Origin: Streptomyces cylindrosporus
GTDB taxonomy: Bacteria; Actinomycetota; Actinomycetes; Streptomycetales; Streptomycetaceae
Direction: 5' to 3'
Assembly: GCF_022698165.1 (NCBI RefSeq)
Contig: NZ_JALDAY010000006.1
Coordinates: 434,001-498,000 of the forward strand
Length of the DNA stretch: 64,000 bases
The notes beneath the pieces are model-generated. The model had not been told where the DNA came from and did no database searches. It saw only the letters and a list, made by a program, of their open reading frames with translations. The position numbers and the translations under genes are program-made. Shown piece after piece: positions 7,751 to 15,594 of this stretch (position 1 is the first letter of the stretch; each line of letters begins with the position of its first letter).

Positions 7751-9160
7751 ATGACCGACTCGAACCTCACTCGCCGCACCCTGCTGCGCTACGGCGCCTA
7801 CGGGGCGGGAGCCGCCGCCCTGGCCGGTACCGCCGCGAGCTGGGACCGGCTCACCGGAAGCGACATCCCCGGCCGCGACGACGGTTCCCTCACCGTCGCC
7901 ACCCTCGGCCCCGCCTACGGGCCGGAGGCCATCCGTACGCTCACCGAGGGCTTCCGGAACGTGCACCCGGACATCAAGCTCCGGATCAACGCCGTGCAGG
8001 CCGTCGACTGGTCGGACTTCTTCGCGAAGATCCTCACCCAGATCGCCGCGGGCACCGCACCCGACCTGGTCTACGTCGCCACCGAGGGCGTGCAGCTGTT
8101 CGCCAAGAGCCTCGGCGTCCCGCTGGACCACTACGTGCGGCGGGACGCGGCCGAGCTCAAGGAGTACTTCGCCGACGTCCACCCGTCGCTCGTCGAGTCG
8201 ATGATGTACGAAGGACGGCTCTATCAGCTGCCGGTCGAGTTCAACGCGGCCGACATGTACCTGAACCGGCAGGTGCTGCAGCGGGCGGGCGCGGACTTCC
8301 CGGCCCCCGACTGGACCCGCGACGACTTCACCGCCCTGTTGCGGGGCATGAAGAAGTCCAGCGGCTCCCAGTTCACGCCGTACTTCTGGACCAACCGTCT
8401 GTGGGGCGGCGTGGTCCCCTGGCTCTTCGCGGGCGGTACCAACCTGCTCACCGAGTCCAAGGCCCCCGGCGGCGCCTGGCTGTGGGACTCCTTCTACCCG
8501 GCCGCCGAGCGCGAGGGCCGCGGCGGCGGCTTCCGCTGGACCACCCCGCAGGCCACCGACGACCGCGTCGAGGAGGCGTACGACTATCTCGCCTCCCTCA
8601 TCCAGGAGGGCCTGTGCACCCGCCCCGAGGGCGGCAACGGCCAGAACCTCGTCGGCGTGTTCTCCACCGGCCGCGTCGGCGTCACACCCGCGGGCGGCTT
8701 CTGGGCGGGCGGTCTGCACCTCGCGGGCATGAAGGCCGACGCCTTCGACGTGCAGTACTTCCCGCGCTGGCGCACCCAGCGCCACCAGTTCGGCGCGGCG
8801 GGCTACGCCCTGCTGCGCACCTCCAGGAAGCAGGACGAGGCCTGGGAGTTCATCAAGTACGCCGCCCGCAGGGACACCCTCATGCGGCTGTTCGACACCA
8901 ACCAGACCACCCCGGCGCGCCGCTCGATGCTGACCGCCGGCCGCTACGAGGAGTCCGGCCCGCGGCACTGGCAGGTCTTCTACGACACCCTCGACAAGTT
9001 CCCCGACACGGGACCGATCCCCGCCCCGCCGCAGGTCGCCGAGGTGACCGAGGTGCTGCTCAAGTACACCGGCACCGCCCTGGCCTCCCCGCGCTCGGTG
9101 CGTCCCGCGCTGCGCCGGATGCAGGGCGATCTGGAGAAGGCCATGGAGCGTGACGTATGA
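7751..9160 (+). CDS. ABC sugar transporter, extracellular solute-binding protein
   Basis: A 469-residue type-1 solute-binding protein that would capture oligosaccharide outside the cell for the two permeases encoded next. The N-terminus is a twin-arginine signal (NLTRRTLLRYGAYGAGAAAL) followed by SLTVATLGP, the first strand of the mature lobe. Typical segments include AAGTAPDLVYVATEG and the C-terminal hinge block with ARRDTLMRLF. Unusually, I see no lipobox cysteine after the hydrophobic core, so lipid anchoring is not obvious; retention as an uncleaved Tat-anchored protein is possible. Its TGA overlaps the next ATG by 4 bases. Fructan-derived sugar as ligand is inferred from the flanking GH32 genes. 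Confidence 0.9.
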   Translation: MTDSNLTRRTLLRYGAYGAGAAALAGTAASWDRLTGSDIPGRDDGSLTVATLGPAYGPEAIRTLTEGFRNVHPDIKLRINAVQAVDWSDFFAKILTQIAAGTAPDLVYVATEGVQLFAKSLGVPLDHYVRRDAAELKEYFADVHPSLVESMMYEGRLYQLPVEFNAADMYLNRQVLQRAGADFPAPDWTRDDFTALLRGMKKSSGSQFTPYFWTNRLWGGVVPWLFAGGTNLLTESKAPGGAWLWDSFYPAAEREGRGGGFRWTTPQATDDRVEEAYDYLASLIQEGLCTRPEGGNGQNLVGVFSTGRVGVTPAGGFWAGGLHLAGMKADAFDVQYFPRWRTQRHQFGAAGYALLRTSRKQDEAWEFIKYAARRDTLMRLFDTNQTTPARRSMLTAGRYEESGPRHWQVFYDTLDKFPDTGPIPAPPQVAEVTEVLLKYTGTALASPRSVRPALRRMQGDLEKAMERDV

Positions 9161-10104
9161 CGAACACTCAGACAGTCAGCCCCGCAAGGCCGTTGACCCG
9201 GCCGGTGGCGGCCCCGCGGCCGTCCCGCCGGGATCGCGGTACGCGGCTGCTGGCCACGCTCTTCCTGGCCCCGACCGTCGTCGGGATCGTCGTCTTCACG
9301 GTCGTGCCGATCGTCGGCTCGGTCGTGCTGAGTCTCTTCCACTGGAACGTGATCGACTCGCCGAGCTTCGCGGGGACGGCCAACTACCGTGAGGTCTTCA
9401 CGGATTCGACCGTGCGGGTCTCCTTCCTCAACACCCTCGTGTTCATGGTGTTCGCGGTCGCGGCACAGCTGCTGATCGCCCTGTCGCTGGCGCTGACCCT
9501 GAACGGGCGGATGCCGACCTGGCTGCGGTCGGTGTTCCGTTCGGCGTTCTTCTTCCCGCTGGTGCTGTCCGCCGCGTCGATCTCCGTGGTGATGAAGTAC
9601 CTGTTCAACCAGGACTTCGGTGTCGTCAACTGGCTGATCGGGCTGGTGGGGATCTCGCCGGTGCCGTGGCTGACCTCGGAGCACGCGGCGCTCGCCACCG
9701 TGATCATCGTGTACGTGTGGCAGCAGTTCGGGTTCTCGTTCCTGCTGTTCATCGGCGGTCTGAACAACATCCCCAAGGAGGTCCACGAGGCCGCCTCCCT
9801 GGACGGCGCGACCGGCCTGCGCAAGCACCTCCACGTCACGCTGCCGCTGCTGTCGCCGACGCTGCTGGTGGCGACCGTGGTCGGTGTCATCAACGCCTTG
9901 CAGGTCTTCGAGCAGCCGTACGTCCTCACCAACGGCGGGCCCGGCGACTCGACCCGCACCGTCGTCATGGTCATCTACGAGACGGCGTTCGAGCAGCTGC
10001 GCTTCGGCGAGGCCTCCGCGGTGGGCGTGCTGCTGTTCGTGCTGATCATGGCGGTGACCGCCCTCCAGTTCCGGCTCAGCCGGCGTTTCGTCCACTACCA
10101 GTGA
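9157..10104 (+). CDS. ABC sugar transporter permease (MalF-like)
   Basis: A 315-residue inner-membrane component of a carbohydrate ABC importer. It has six hydrophobic segments and, near residue 212, the EAASLDGATGLRKHLHVTLP loop. This is the EAA motif that docks the ATPase subunit. The start overlaps the binding-protein stop (ATGA) and its own stop overlaps the next start (GTGA), so the operon is tightly coupled. No ATPase gene occurs in the locus. In Streptomyces several sugar importers share the ATPase MsiK encoded elsewhere, and that is the likely arrangement here. Confidence 0.93.
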   Translation: MTNTQTVSPARPLTRPVAAPRPSRRDRGTRLLATLFLAPTVVGIVVFTVVPIVGSVVLSLFHWNVIDSPSFAGTANYREVFTDSTVRVSFLNTLVFMVFAVAAQLLIALSLALTLNGRMPTWLRSVFRSAFFFPLVLSAASISVVMKYLFNQDFGVVNWLIGLVGISPVPWLTSEHAALATVIIVYVWQQFGFSFLLFIGGLNNIPKEVHEAASLDGATGLRKHLHVTLPLLSPTLLVATVVGVINALQVFEQPYVLTNGGPGDSTRTVVMVIYETAFEQLRFGEASAVGVLLFVLIMAVTALQFRLSRRFVHYQ

Positions 10105-10973
10105 GCCGGGTGAGTCCCTTGAGCCAAGCAAGCCTGTCCCTGAGCCGCGCCCGGTACTCGCTCGGGCCCTGGGCCCGGATCGTCGCGCTGGCCGTGTGCG
10201 CGCTGCTGACCCTCGGTCCGGTCATCTGGACCGTCTCCACCTCGCTGCGCACCCCGGCCCAGTCCTTCGACCTGCCCCCGAAGATCATCCCGACGCATCC
10301 CACGACCGAGGCCTATCGCGGGGTCTTCGACCAGATCGACGTGTGGCTGCTCGCCCTCAACTCGACGCTGGTGACCGCGCTGATCGCGGTCGGCCAGATG
10401 GTCACCGCGGGGCTTGCCGGTTACGCCTTCGCACGCCTCGAATTCCGTTTCAAGAAGCCCCTGTTCGGGCTGGTGCTGGCCACGATGATGGTGCCGCTGC
10501 AGGTCACGATCGTCCCGGTGTTCCTGGTCCTGAAGTCGATGGGCCTGACCGACACCCTGCTCGGCCTGATCGTTCCGGCCTTCCCGACCGCGTTCGGCAC
10601 CTTCCTGATGCGCCAGTACTTCCTGGGCATGCCCAAGGACCTGGGCGAGGCGGCCATGCTGGACGGCGCCGGGCCGTGGCGGATCTTCCGCTCGGTGTAC
10701 GCGCCGCTGGCCGCGCCCGGCCTCGCGATCGTCGGCGTACTGGCCTTCAACTACCACTGGAACGAGTTCTTCCGCCCGCTGATCCTGGAGACCTCCGGCC
10801 AGAACTACACGCTGCCGCTGGGCCTCGTCTCCCTCCAGGGCAACCTGGGCACCGGCTCCATCTCGGTGGTCCTCGCCGGTGTCGTCCTGTCCATGCTCCC
10901 CGCCGTCGCCGTGTTCGTCGTCGGCCAGCGCCCTCTGCGCGAGGGCATCACGTCCGCAGGAGTCAACCGTTGA
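10101..10973 (+). CDS. ABC sugar transporter permease (MalG-like)
   Basis: The second permease of the importer, 290 residues from the GTG at 10101, which overlaps the preceding stop by 4 bases; GTG at 10110 is an alternative. It has six membrane segments and the EAAMLDGAGPWRIFRSVYAP EAA loop near residue 194. The C-terminal FVVGQRPLREGITSAGVNR end resembles the MalG tail. It forms a heterodimer with the MalF-like protein and passes the substrate through the membrane. The TGA overlaps the following TTG start. Confidence 0.92.
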   Translation: MSRVSPLSQASLSLSRARYSLGPWARIVALAVCALLTLGPVIWTVSTSLRTPAQSFDLPPKIIPTHPTTEAYRGVFDQIDVWLLALNSTLVTALIAVGQMVTAGLAGYAFARLEFRFKKPLFGLVLATMMVPLQVTIVPVFLVLKSMGLTDTLLGLIVPAFPTAFGTFLMRQYFLGMPKDLGEAAMLDGAGPWRIFRSVYAPLAAPGLAIVGVLAFNYHWNEFFRPLILETSGQNYTLPLGLVSLQGNLGTGSISVVLAGVVLSMLPAVAVFVVGQRPLREGITSAGVNR

Positions 10974-12355
10974 GCCACGACCCCAACGCACCGCGCTTCA
11001 GGGTCCGTCCGCCCGCAGGCTGGGTCAACGACCCCAACGGGCCGTTCCGTTGGCGGGACCGCTACCACCTCTTCCACCAGCACAACCCTGAGGCGCCGGT
11101 GCACGCGAACGTCCACTGGGGCCATGTCTCCAGCCCGGACCTCGCACACTGGGAGCACCATCCGATCGCGCTCACCCCGACGCCCGGCGGCCCGGACGAG
11201 GCGGGCTGCTGGTCGGGCTGCGTGGTCGACGACGACGGCGTGCCGACGGCCGTGTACACCGGCGTCGACCGCCACCACACCGGCCTCGGCACGATCTGCC
11301 TGGCCCGCGCGGTCGTCCCGGACGACGAGACCCTCACCGACTGGAAGCCGCTGCCCGCACCCGTGCTGCCCGGTCCGCCCGCCGGCCTGGACGTGACGAT
11401 GTTCCGCGACCCGTTCGTGTTCCGAAGTGGCGGGCGGCGATGGGCGGTTGTCGGAGCGGGGCACGCGGACGGAACGCCGTCCGTCCTGCTGTACGACTGC
11501 GACGAGCTGACCGACTGGCGGTTCGCCGGGGTTCTCCTCGACGGCAACGACCCTGTCGCCGCGGATGTGTTCGGCGACAAGGCGGTCGGCTGGGAGTGCC
11601 CGCAGCTGTTCGCGACGGCCGGTGGTGAGTGGGTGCTCGTGCTGTCGCTGTGGGACGGACACCCGTGCCACACCGGCTATCTGACGGGACGTCTGCACCC
11701 GTCAGCCGACGGCGGGTTGAGCTTCGAGGCGCGCACCGGCGGCCTGCTGGACCACGGGCGGGACTTCTACGCCCCCGCGGTGCTCCAGGAACCGGACCGG
11801 GCGCTGATGTGGGGCTGGTCCTGGGAAGCGCGGGAGCAGAGCGAGGTCGACGGCGCCGGGTGGGCAGGGGTCCTCACCGCGCCGAGGGTCGTGGACACGC
11901 GTCCCGACGGCACGCTGCGCGTCGTACCGGCTCCGGAGCTCGAACTCCTGCGCGCGCCCGAGCCGTTCGTCTCGGCGCCCCGCGGCCCGCTTCCGCTCCC
12001 GCGGTCGTACGACATGACGGTCACCGCGCGCGGCCGTACCACCGTGCGTCTGCTGCGGTCCGCCTCCGGGGCGGAACTGACGGTCGTGCTCGACCCGGAC
12101 GAGGGCACGGTGACCCTGGACCGCGGTGACTGGCCGAGGTCGCGGCCCGACGGGTCGGCGCCGATCGTGGTGCGGGCGCCGGCCGAGGAGGTGCGGGTGC
12201 TGGTCGACGGTTCACTGGTGGAGCTGTTCGTCGACGACCGGGTCACGGTCACCGAGCGGGTCTACCGCCGGCCGGACGACGTGGCGGAGCTGGAGGTGAC
12301 CGGGCTCGCGGGCGGGGTCACCGGGTGGGAGCTGATCACCCGGACGGCCGAGTGA
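10970..12355 (+). CDS. Cytoplasmic GH32 beta-fructosidase
   Basis: A 461-residue glycoside hydrolase of family 32 with no signal peptide, starting at TTG 10970 in a TTGA overlap with the permease stop. Catalytic blocks are complete: AGWVNDPNGPF near residue 15 (nucleophile Asp), TMFRDPFVF near 143, and VGWECPQLF near 205 (acid/base Glu). The C-terminal beta-sandwich carries the LVDGSLVELFVDDR block near 406. It should split imported fructosides or sucrose inside the cell, complementing the secreted GH32 across the divergent promoter. Last gene of a four-gene operon; it converges with the repressor gene. Confidence 0.93.
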   Translation: MSHDPNAPRFRVRPPAGWVNDPNGPFRWRDRYHLFHQHNPEAPVHANVHWGHVSSPDLAHWEHHPIALTPTPGGPDEAGCWSGCVVDDDGVPTAVYTGVDRHHTGLGTICLARAVVPDDETLTDWKPLPAPVLPGPPAGLDVTMFRDPFVFRSGGRRWAVVGAGHADGTPSVLLYDCDELTDWRFAGVLLDGNDPVAADVFGDKAVGWECPQLFATAGGEWVLVLSLWDGHPCHTGYLTGRLHPSADGGLSFEARTGGLLDHGRDFYAPAVLQEPDRALMWGWSWEAREQSEVDGAGWAGVLTAPRVVDTRPDGTLRVVPAPELELLRAPEPFVSAPRGPLPLPRSYDMTVTARGRTTVRLLRSASGAELTVVLDPDEGTVTLDRGDWPRSRPDGSAPIVVRAPAEEVRVLVDGSLVELFVDDRVTVTERVYRRPDDVAELEVTGLAGGVTGWELITRTAE

Positions 12356-12387
12356 TCACCGGATCGGTCTCACCGGCACCCGCGTGA

Positions 12388-13470
12388 TCACCGGGTGGGA
12401 ACCGGCCCCACGGATGCCCGGCTGATCACCGGGCAGGCGATGCGCCGCGTGGTGGCGGCGGGGGTGCGGCCGGTGTCGATGGAATCGAGCAGCAGGCGGG
12501 CCGCCGCCTCGCCCATCGCCCGGTGCGGGAGGGCGACCGTCGTGAGGGGCGGGTTGAGGTAGGCGGCCATGTGCTCCTGGTCGTCGTAGCCCACCACCGA
12601 GAGGTCGGCGGGGACGTCGATGCCGAGCCGGGTCGCGGCGTGCAGGACGCCCGCCGCGACCCGGTCGTTGTAGCAGAAGACGCCGGTCGGGCGCCGGTCC
12701 GCGGGCGCGCCGTCGAGGACGCGCATCGCACCCTCGTAGCCGCCGGAGATCTCACCGCCGGTGCGCAGGACCCAGTCCTTGGGGACCGTGACGCCCTCGG
12801 CGCGCAGGGCGTCACGGAAGCCGCGCAGCCGCTCCACGGAGGCGATGTCGTCCTGGCCGCCGATCATGGCGACCCGGCGGTGCCCCTCCTCCAGGAGCAG
12901 CCTGGCCGCCGTACGGCCCCCGGCCCGCTCGGCGGGGACGACGGCGGGCAGGGAGTCGTCCTCGGGCAGGCAGTTGGCGAGGACGGAGTGGGTGCGGTGC
13001 AGGCCCTCGGGCACACGGACCCGGCGGAGCGACATCGCGGCGTAGATGATGCCGTCCACGCGGCGGTCGAGGAGTTCGGCGACGGCGGCGTCCTCCTTGG
13101 CGGGGTCGCCGCCGGAGTCGACGGTCAGGACGAGGTGCTCGCTGCCCCAGGCGGTCTCCATGGCGCCGCGCAGCAGCCGGCCGGCGAACGGCGAGGAGGC
13201 GATCTCGTCGGTGACCAGGCCGATCACCGCCGTACGGCGGCTGCGCAGGCCGCGGGCGACGGGGTCGGGGCGGTAGCCGAGCCGGGCGGCGGCCTGCCGG
13301 ATGCGTTCCTGGGTGGCGGGCGAGAGGTTGCCGTCGGCGCGTCCGTTGAAGACGAAGGAGACCGCGGTGTGCGAGACCCCGGCCAGCCGGGCGACGTCGC
13401 GGGACGTGGGGCGCCCGGATCCCGTCGGCTGCTTCTCCTCGGTGCCGCTCATGCCGTCCGCTGTCCTCAT
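12388..13470 (-). CDS. LacI-family transcriptional repressor of the fructan locus
   Basis: A 360-residue LacI regulator. The N-terminal helix-turn-helix and hinge (TSRDVARLAGVSHTAVSFVF followed by SPATQERIRQAAARLGYRP) bind DNA, and residues of about 85-350 form the periplasmic-binding-protein-like sensor domain with VIGLVTDEI and YDDQEHMAAYLNPPLTTV. The start at 13470 has AGGTGGGGG just upstream; ATG at 13452 is possible. The gene is convergent to the fructoside operon. Two palindromes between the divergent fructan promoters are suitable targets, and a sugar of the pathway would be the inducer by analogy with related systems. Confidence 0.9.
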   Translation of the reverse strand: MRTADGMSGTEEKQPTGSGRPTSRDVARLAGVSHTAVSFVFNGRADGNLSPATQERIRQAAARLGYRPDPVARGLRSRRTAVIGLVTDEIASSPFAGRLLRGAMETAWGSEHLVLTVDSGGDPAKEDAAVAELLDRRVDGIIYAAMSLRRVRVPEGLHRTHSVLANCLPEDDSLPAVVPAERAGGRTAARLLLEEGHRRVAMIGGQDDIASVERLRGFRDALRAEGVTVPKDWVLRTGGEISGGYEGAMRVLDGAPADRRPTGVFCYNDRVAAGVLHAATRLGIDVPADLSVVGYDDQEHMAAYLNPPLTTVALPHRAMGEAAARLLLDSIDTGRTPAATTRRIACPVISRASVGPVPTR

Positions 13471-13549
13471 CCCCCACCTGTGCGTTTGATCAGGACTCAC
13501 CCTATCCGTGAGGCTGGGGGTACGGCACAGTCGAGGGAAAGGTCCCACC

Positions 13550-14380
13550 GTGGTCAGCATCCCGACGCACACGCTCAACGACGGCACGCGGCTCCCCGCC
13601 ATCGGCCTGGGCACCTGGCCGATGAGCGACGCGGAGGCGGAACGCGCCGTGGCCGAGGCACTGGGCCTGGGCTACCGCCTGGTCGACACGGCCGCCAACT
13701 ACCGCAACGAGGACGGAGTGGGCCTCGGCATCGCCCGCGGCGGCGTCCCGCGCGAGGAGGTCGTCGTGACGACGAAGCTCCCGGGCCGCCATCACGGTTA
13801 CGAGGAGACCCTCGCGTCCTTCGAGGAGTCCCGGCGCCGGCTCGGCCTGGAGTACGTGGACCTGTATCTGATCCACTGGCCGCTCCCCCGCGTCGACAAG
13901 TACGTCGACTCGTGGCGGGCGATGATCAAGCTCCGGGAGGACGGGCTGGTCCGCTCGATCGGCGTCTCCAACTTCACCGTCGAGCACATCGAGCGGCTGG
14001 AGAAGGAGACCGGGGAACTGCCGTCGGTCAACCAGATCGAGCTGCACCCGCTCTTCCCGCAGCAGGAGCTGCGGGAGTTCCACGCGGCCAAGGGCATCGT
14101 CACCGAGAGCTGGAGCCCGCTGGGTCGTGGCTCCAGCCTGCTGGAGGACCCCGTGATCGTCAGCATCGCCGAGGCCTTCGGGGTGACGCCCGGGCAGGTC
14201 GTCCTGCGCTGGCACACCCAGCTCGGCGCGGTCCCCATCCCGAAGTCGTCCAACCCCGAGCGCCAGCGGCAGAACCTCGACATCTTCGGCTTCGAGCTCG
14301 GCCCGGCCCAGCTGCGGGCCGTCTCCGACCGCGCGCATCGCCGCCTCGGCGGGGACCCGGTGGTGCACGAGGAGTTCTGA
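13550..14380 (+). CDS. Aldo/keto reductase
   Basis: A 276-residue NADPH-dependent reductase of the aldo/keto reductase superfamily (AKR5-like). The catalytic tetrad is present: Asp in RLVDTAANYRNE with Tyr in the same block, Lys in VVVTTKLPG, and His in LYLIHWPLP. The nucleotide-binding end VPIPKSSNPERQRQNLDIF lies near residue 225. Such enzymes reduce aldehydes, ketoacids or sugars. GTG 13550 is chosen because GAGGGAAAGG lies upstream; an upstream in-frame start at 13508 would add 14 non-homologous residues. It is divergent from the LacI gene by about 80 bases. Substrate unknown. Confidence 0.9.
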   Translation: MVSIPTHTLNDGTRLPAIGLGTWPMSDAEAERAVAEALGLGYRLVDTAANYRNEDGVGLGIARGGVPREEVVVTTKLPGRHHGYEETLASFEESRRRLGLEYVDLYLIHWPLPRVDKYVDSWRAMIKLREDGLVRSIGVSNFTVEHIERLEKETGELPSVNQIELHPLFPQQELREFHAAKGIVTESWSPLGRGSSLLEDPVIVSIAEAFGVTPGQVVLRWHTQLGAVPIPKSSNPERQRQNLDIFGFELGPAQLRAVSDRAHRRLGGDPVVHEEF

Positions 14381-14429
14381 GCGGCCCACCGGGGTACCCG
14401 GGGCCCGCGCGGAACGGAGGGAGCGCGAG

Positions 14430-15047
14430 GTGAGCGGACAGGACCGGCTGCGGGAGTACCGCGGCAAGCGGGACTTCGGGCGGACCGGGGAGCCGGAGGG
14501 CCGGCCGGGGGCTCCCGGCGAGGAACCCCGGTTCGTCGTGCAGATCCATGACGCGAGCACCCTGCACTTCGACTTCCGGCTCCAGGTGGGTGACGTACTG
14601 AAGTCGTGGTCGATCCCGAAGGGCCCCTCGGGCGATCCGCACGACAAGCGGCTCGCCGTGCCCACGGAGGACCATCCGCTGGAGTACGAGGAGTTCGAGG
14701 GCGTCATTCCGGAGGGCGAGTACGGCGGCGGTGCCGTGATCGTGTGGGACCACGGCACCTATGAGCCGCTGAGCCATGACCGCAAGGGGCGGCCCGTCGG
14801 GTTCGAGGAGTCCCTGGAGCGCGGGCACGCGCGGTTCCGGCTCAAGGGGTCGAAGCTGCGCGGCGAGTACGCGCTCACCCGGTTCCGCGGCGGCGAGGAC
14901 GGTGACCGGGAGGAGGCCTGGCTGCTGGTGAAAGCCGGCGGCGGGGCGCACGGTCACGGGACGCCGGATCCGCGCCGGGCGCGCTCGGTCACCAGCGGCC
15001 GTACGCTCGCCCAGGTCGCCGCGGACGGCGGGGCGTCTTCCGGGTGA
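14430..15047 (+). CDS. Stand-alone LigD-type 3'-phosphoesterase domain protein
   Basis: A 205-residue protein equal to the PE (3'-phosphoesterase/ribonuclease) domain of the bacterial end-joining ligase LigD, here as a separate protein. Key metal-site residues are visible in FVVQIHDASTLHFDFRLQ (His and Asp) and LAVPTEDHPLEYEEFEGVIP (Asp-His and Glu); GEYGGGAVIVWDHGTY follows. It would trim 3'-phosphate or 3'-ribonucleotide ends before ligation. GTG at 14430 is preceded by GGAGGGAGCGCGAG. No Ku or LigD polymerase lies in the window, though a separate LigD-type ligase is encoded at 34874. Confidence 0.92.
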   Translation: MSGQDRLREYRGKRDFGRTGEPEGRPGAPGEEPRFVVQIHDASTLHFDFRLQVGDVLKSWSIPKGPSGDPHDKRLAVPTEDHPLEYEEFEGVIPEGEYGGGAVIVWDHGTYEPLSHDRKGRPVGFEESLERGHARFRLKGSKLRGEYALTRFRGGEDGDREEAWLLVKAGGGAHGHGTPDPRRARSVTSGRTLAQVAADGGASSG

Positions 15048-15159
15048 ACTCGCCGTGTCCCGGCACGGATTGAGGCGTTCCGGCCCCAACAGGCCTCGCG
15101 GGCCTCTATGTTCACGGCCGTAGGCGATCTTCGCTCCTCGTCCCGGGAGGCCTCTCCGC

Positions 15160-15594
15160 ATGCGCAACGCGCTCCGTACCGCCGCCGTCGGTGCGATCGT
15201 CACCGGCACCGTCCTGACCTGCGGCACCGCCGGTGCCACTCCGGCCGGGCCGGGGGTGACCGCCAAGCTGATCAGCGTGACCACCGTCGGGGACACCGAC
15301 TACGTGGTGCGGGAGATCACCGTTCCGCCGGGCCAGGCGACCGGCTGGCACTACCACGACGGACCCGTCTACGGCTTCGTCCAGCAGGGCACGCTCACCC
15401 ACTACCACGCCGACTGCAAGCAGGACGGCGTGTACAAGACGGGCACCGTCGTCCGTGAGCCGGGCGGGCCGAGCGACGTTCACCTCGGCCGCAACGAGGG
15501 CGACACGCCGCTGGTCCTGGACGTGCTGTACATCCTGCCGCACGGCGCGCCGTACTCGGAGGACGTCCCGAACCCGGGCTGCTCCTTCCAGTGA
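15160..15594 (+). CDS. Secreted cupin-domain protein
   Basis: A 144-residue protein with a Sec signal peptide (residues 1-27, MRNALRTAAVGAIVTGTVLT and a GATPA cleavage site) and one cupin beta-barrel. The metal-ligand pattern shows as GWHYHDGPVYGFVQQG (two His) and LTHYH, with two Cys (DCKQ and the terminal NPGCSF) that may form a disulfide outside the cell. Cupins of this small size often bind metals or small molecules; the function here is unknown. Convergent with the next gene, whose stop abuts it. Confidence 0.82.
   Translation: MRNALRTAAVGAIVTGTVLTCGTAGATPAGPGVTAKLISVTTVGDTDYVVREITVPPGQATGWHYHDGPVYGFVQQGTLTHYHADCKQDGVYKTGTVVREPGGPSDVHLGRNEGDTPLVLDVLYILPHGAPYSEDVPNPGCSFQ

Noticed and set aside
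9666..10973. A 435-residue permease
   Set aside because: The first 145 codons overlap the first permease in another frame and are Arg-rich shadow; the true start is GTG 10101.
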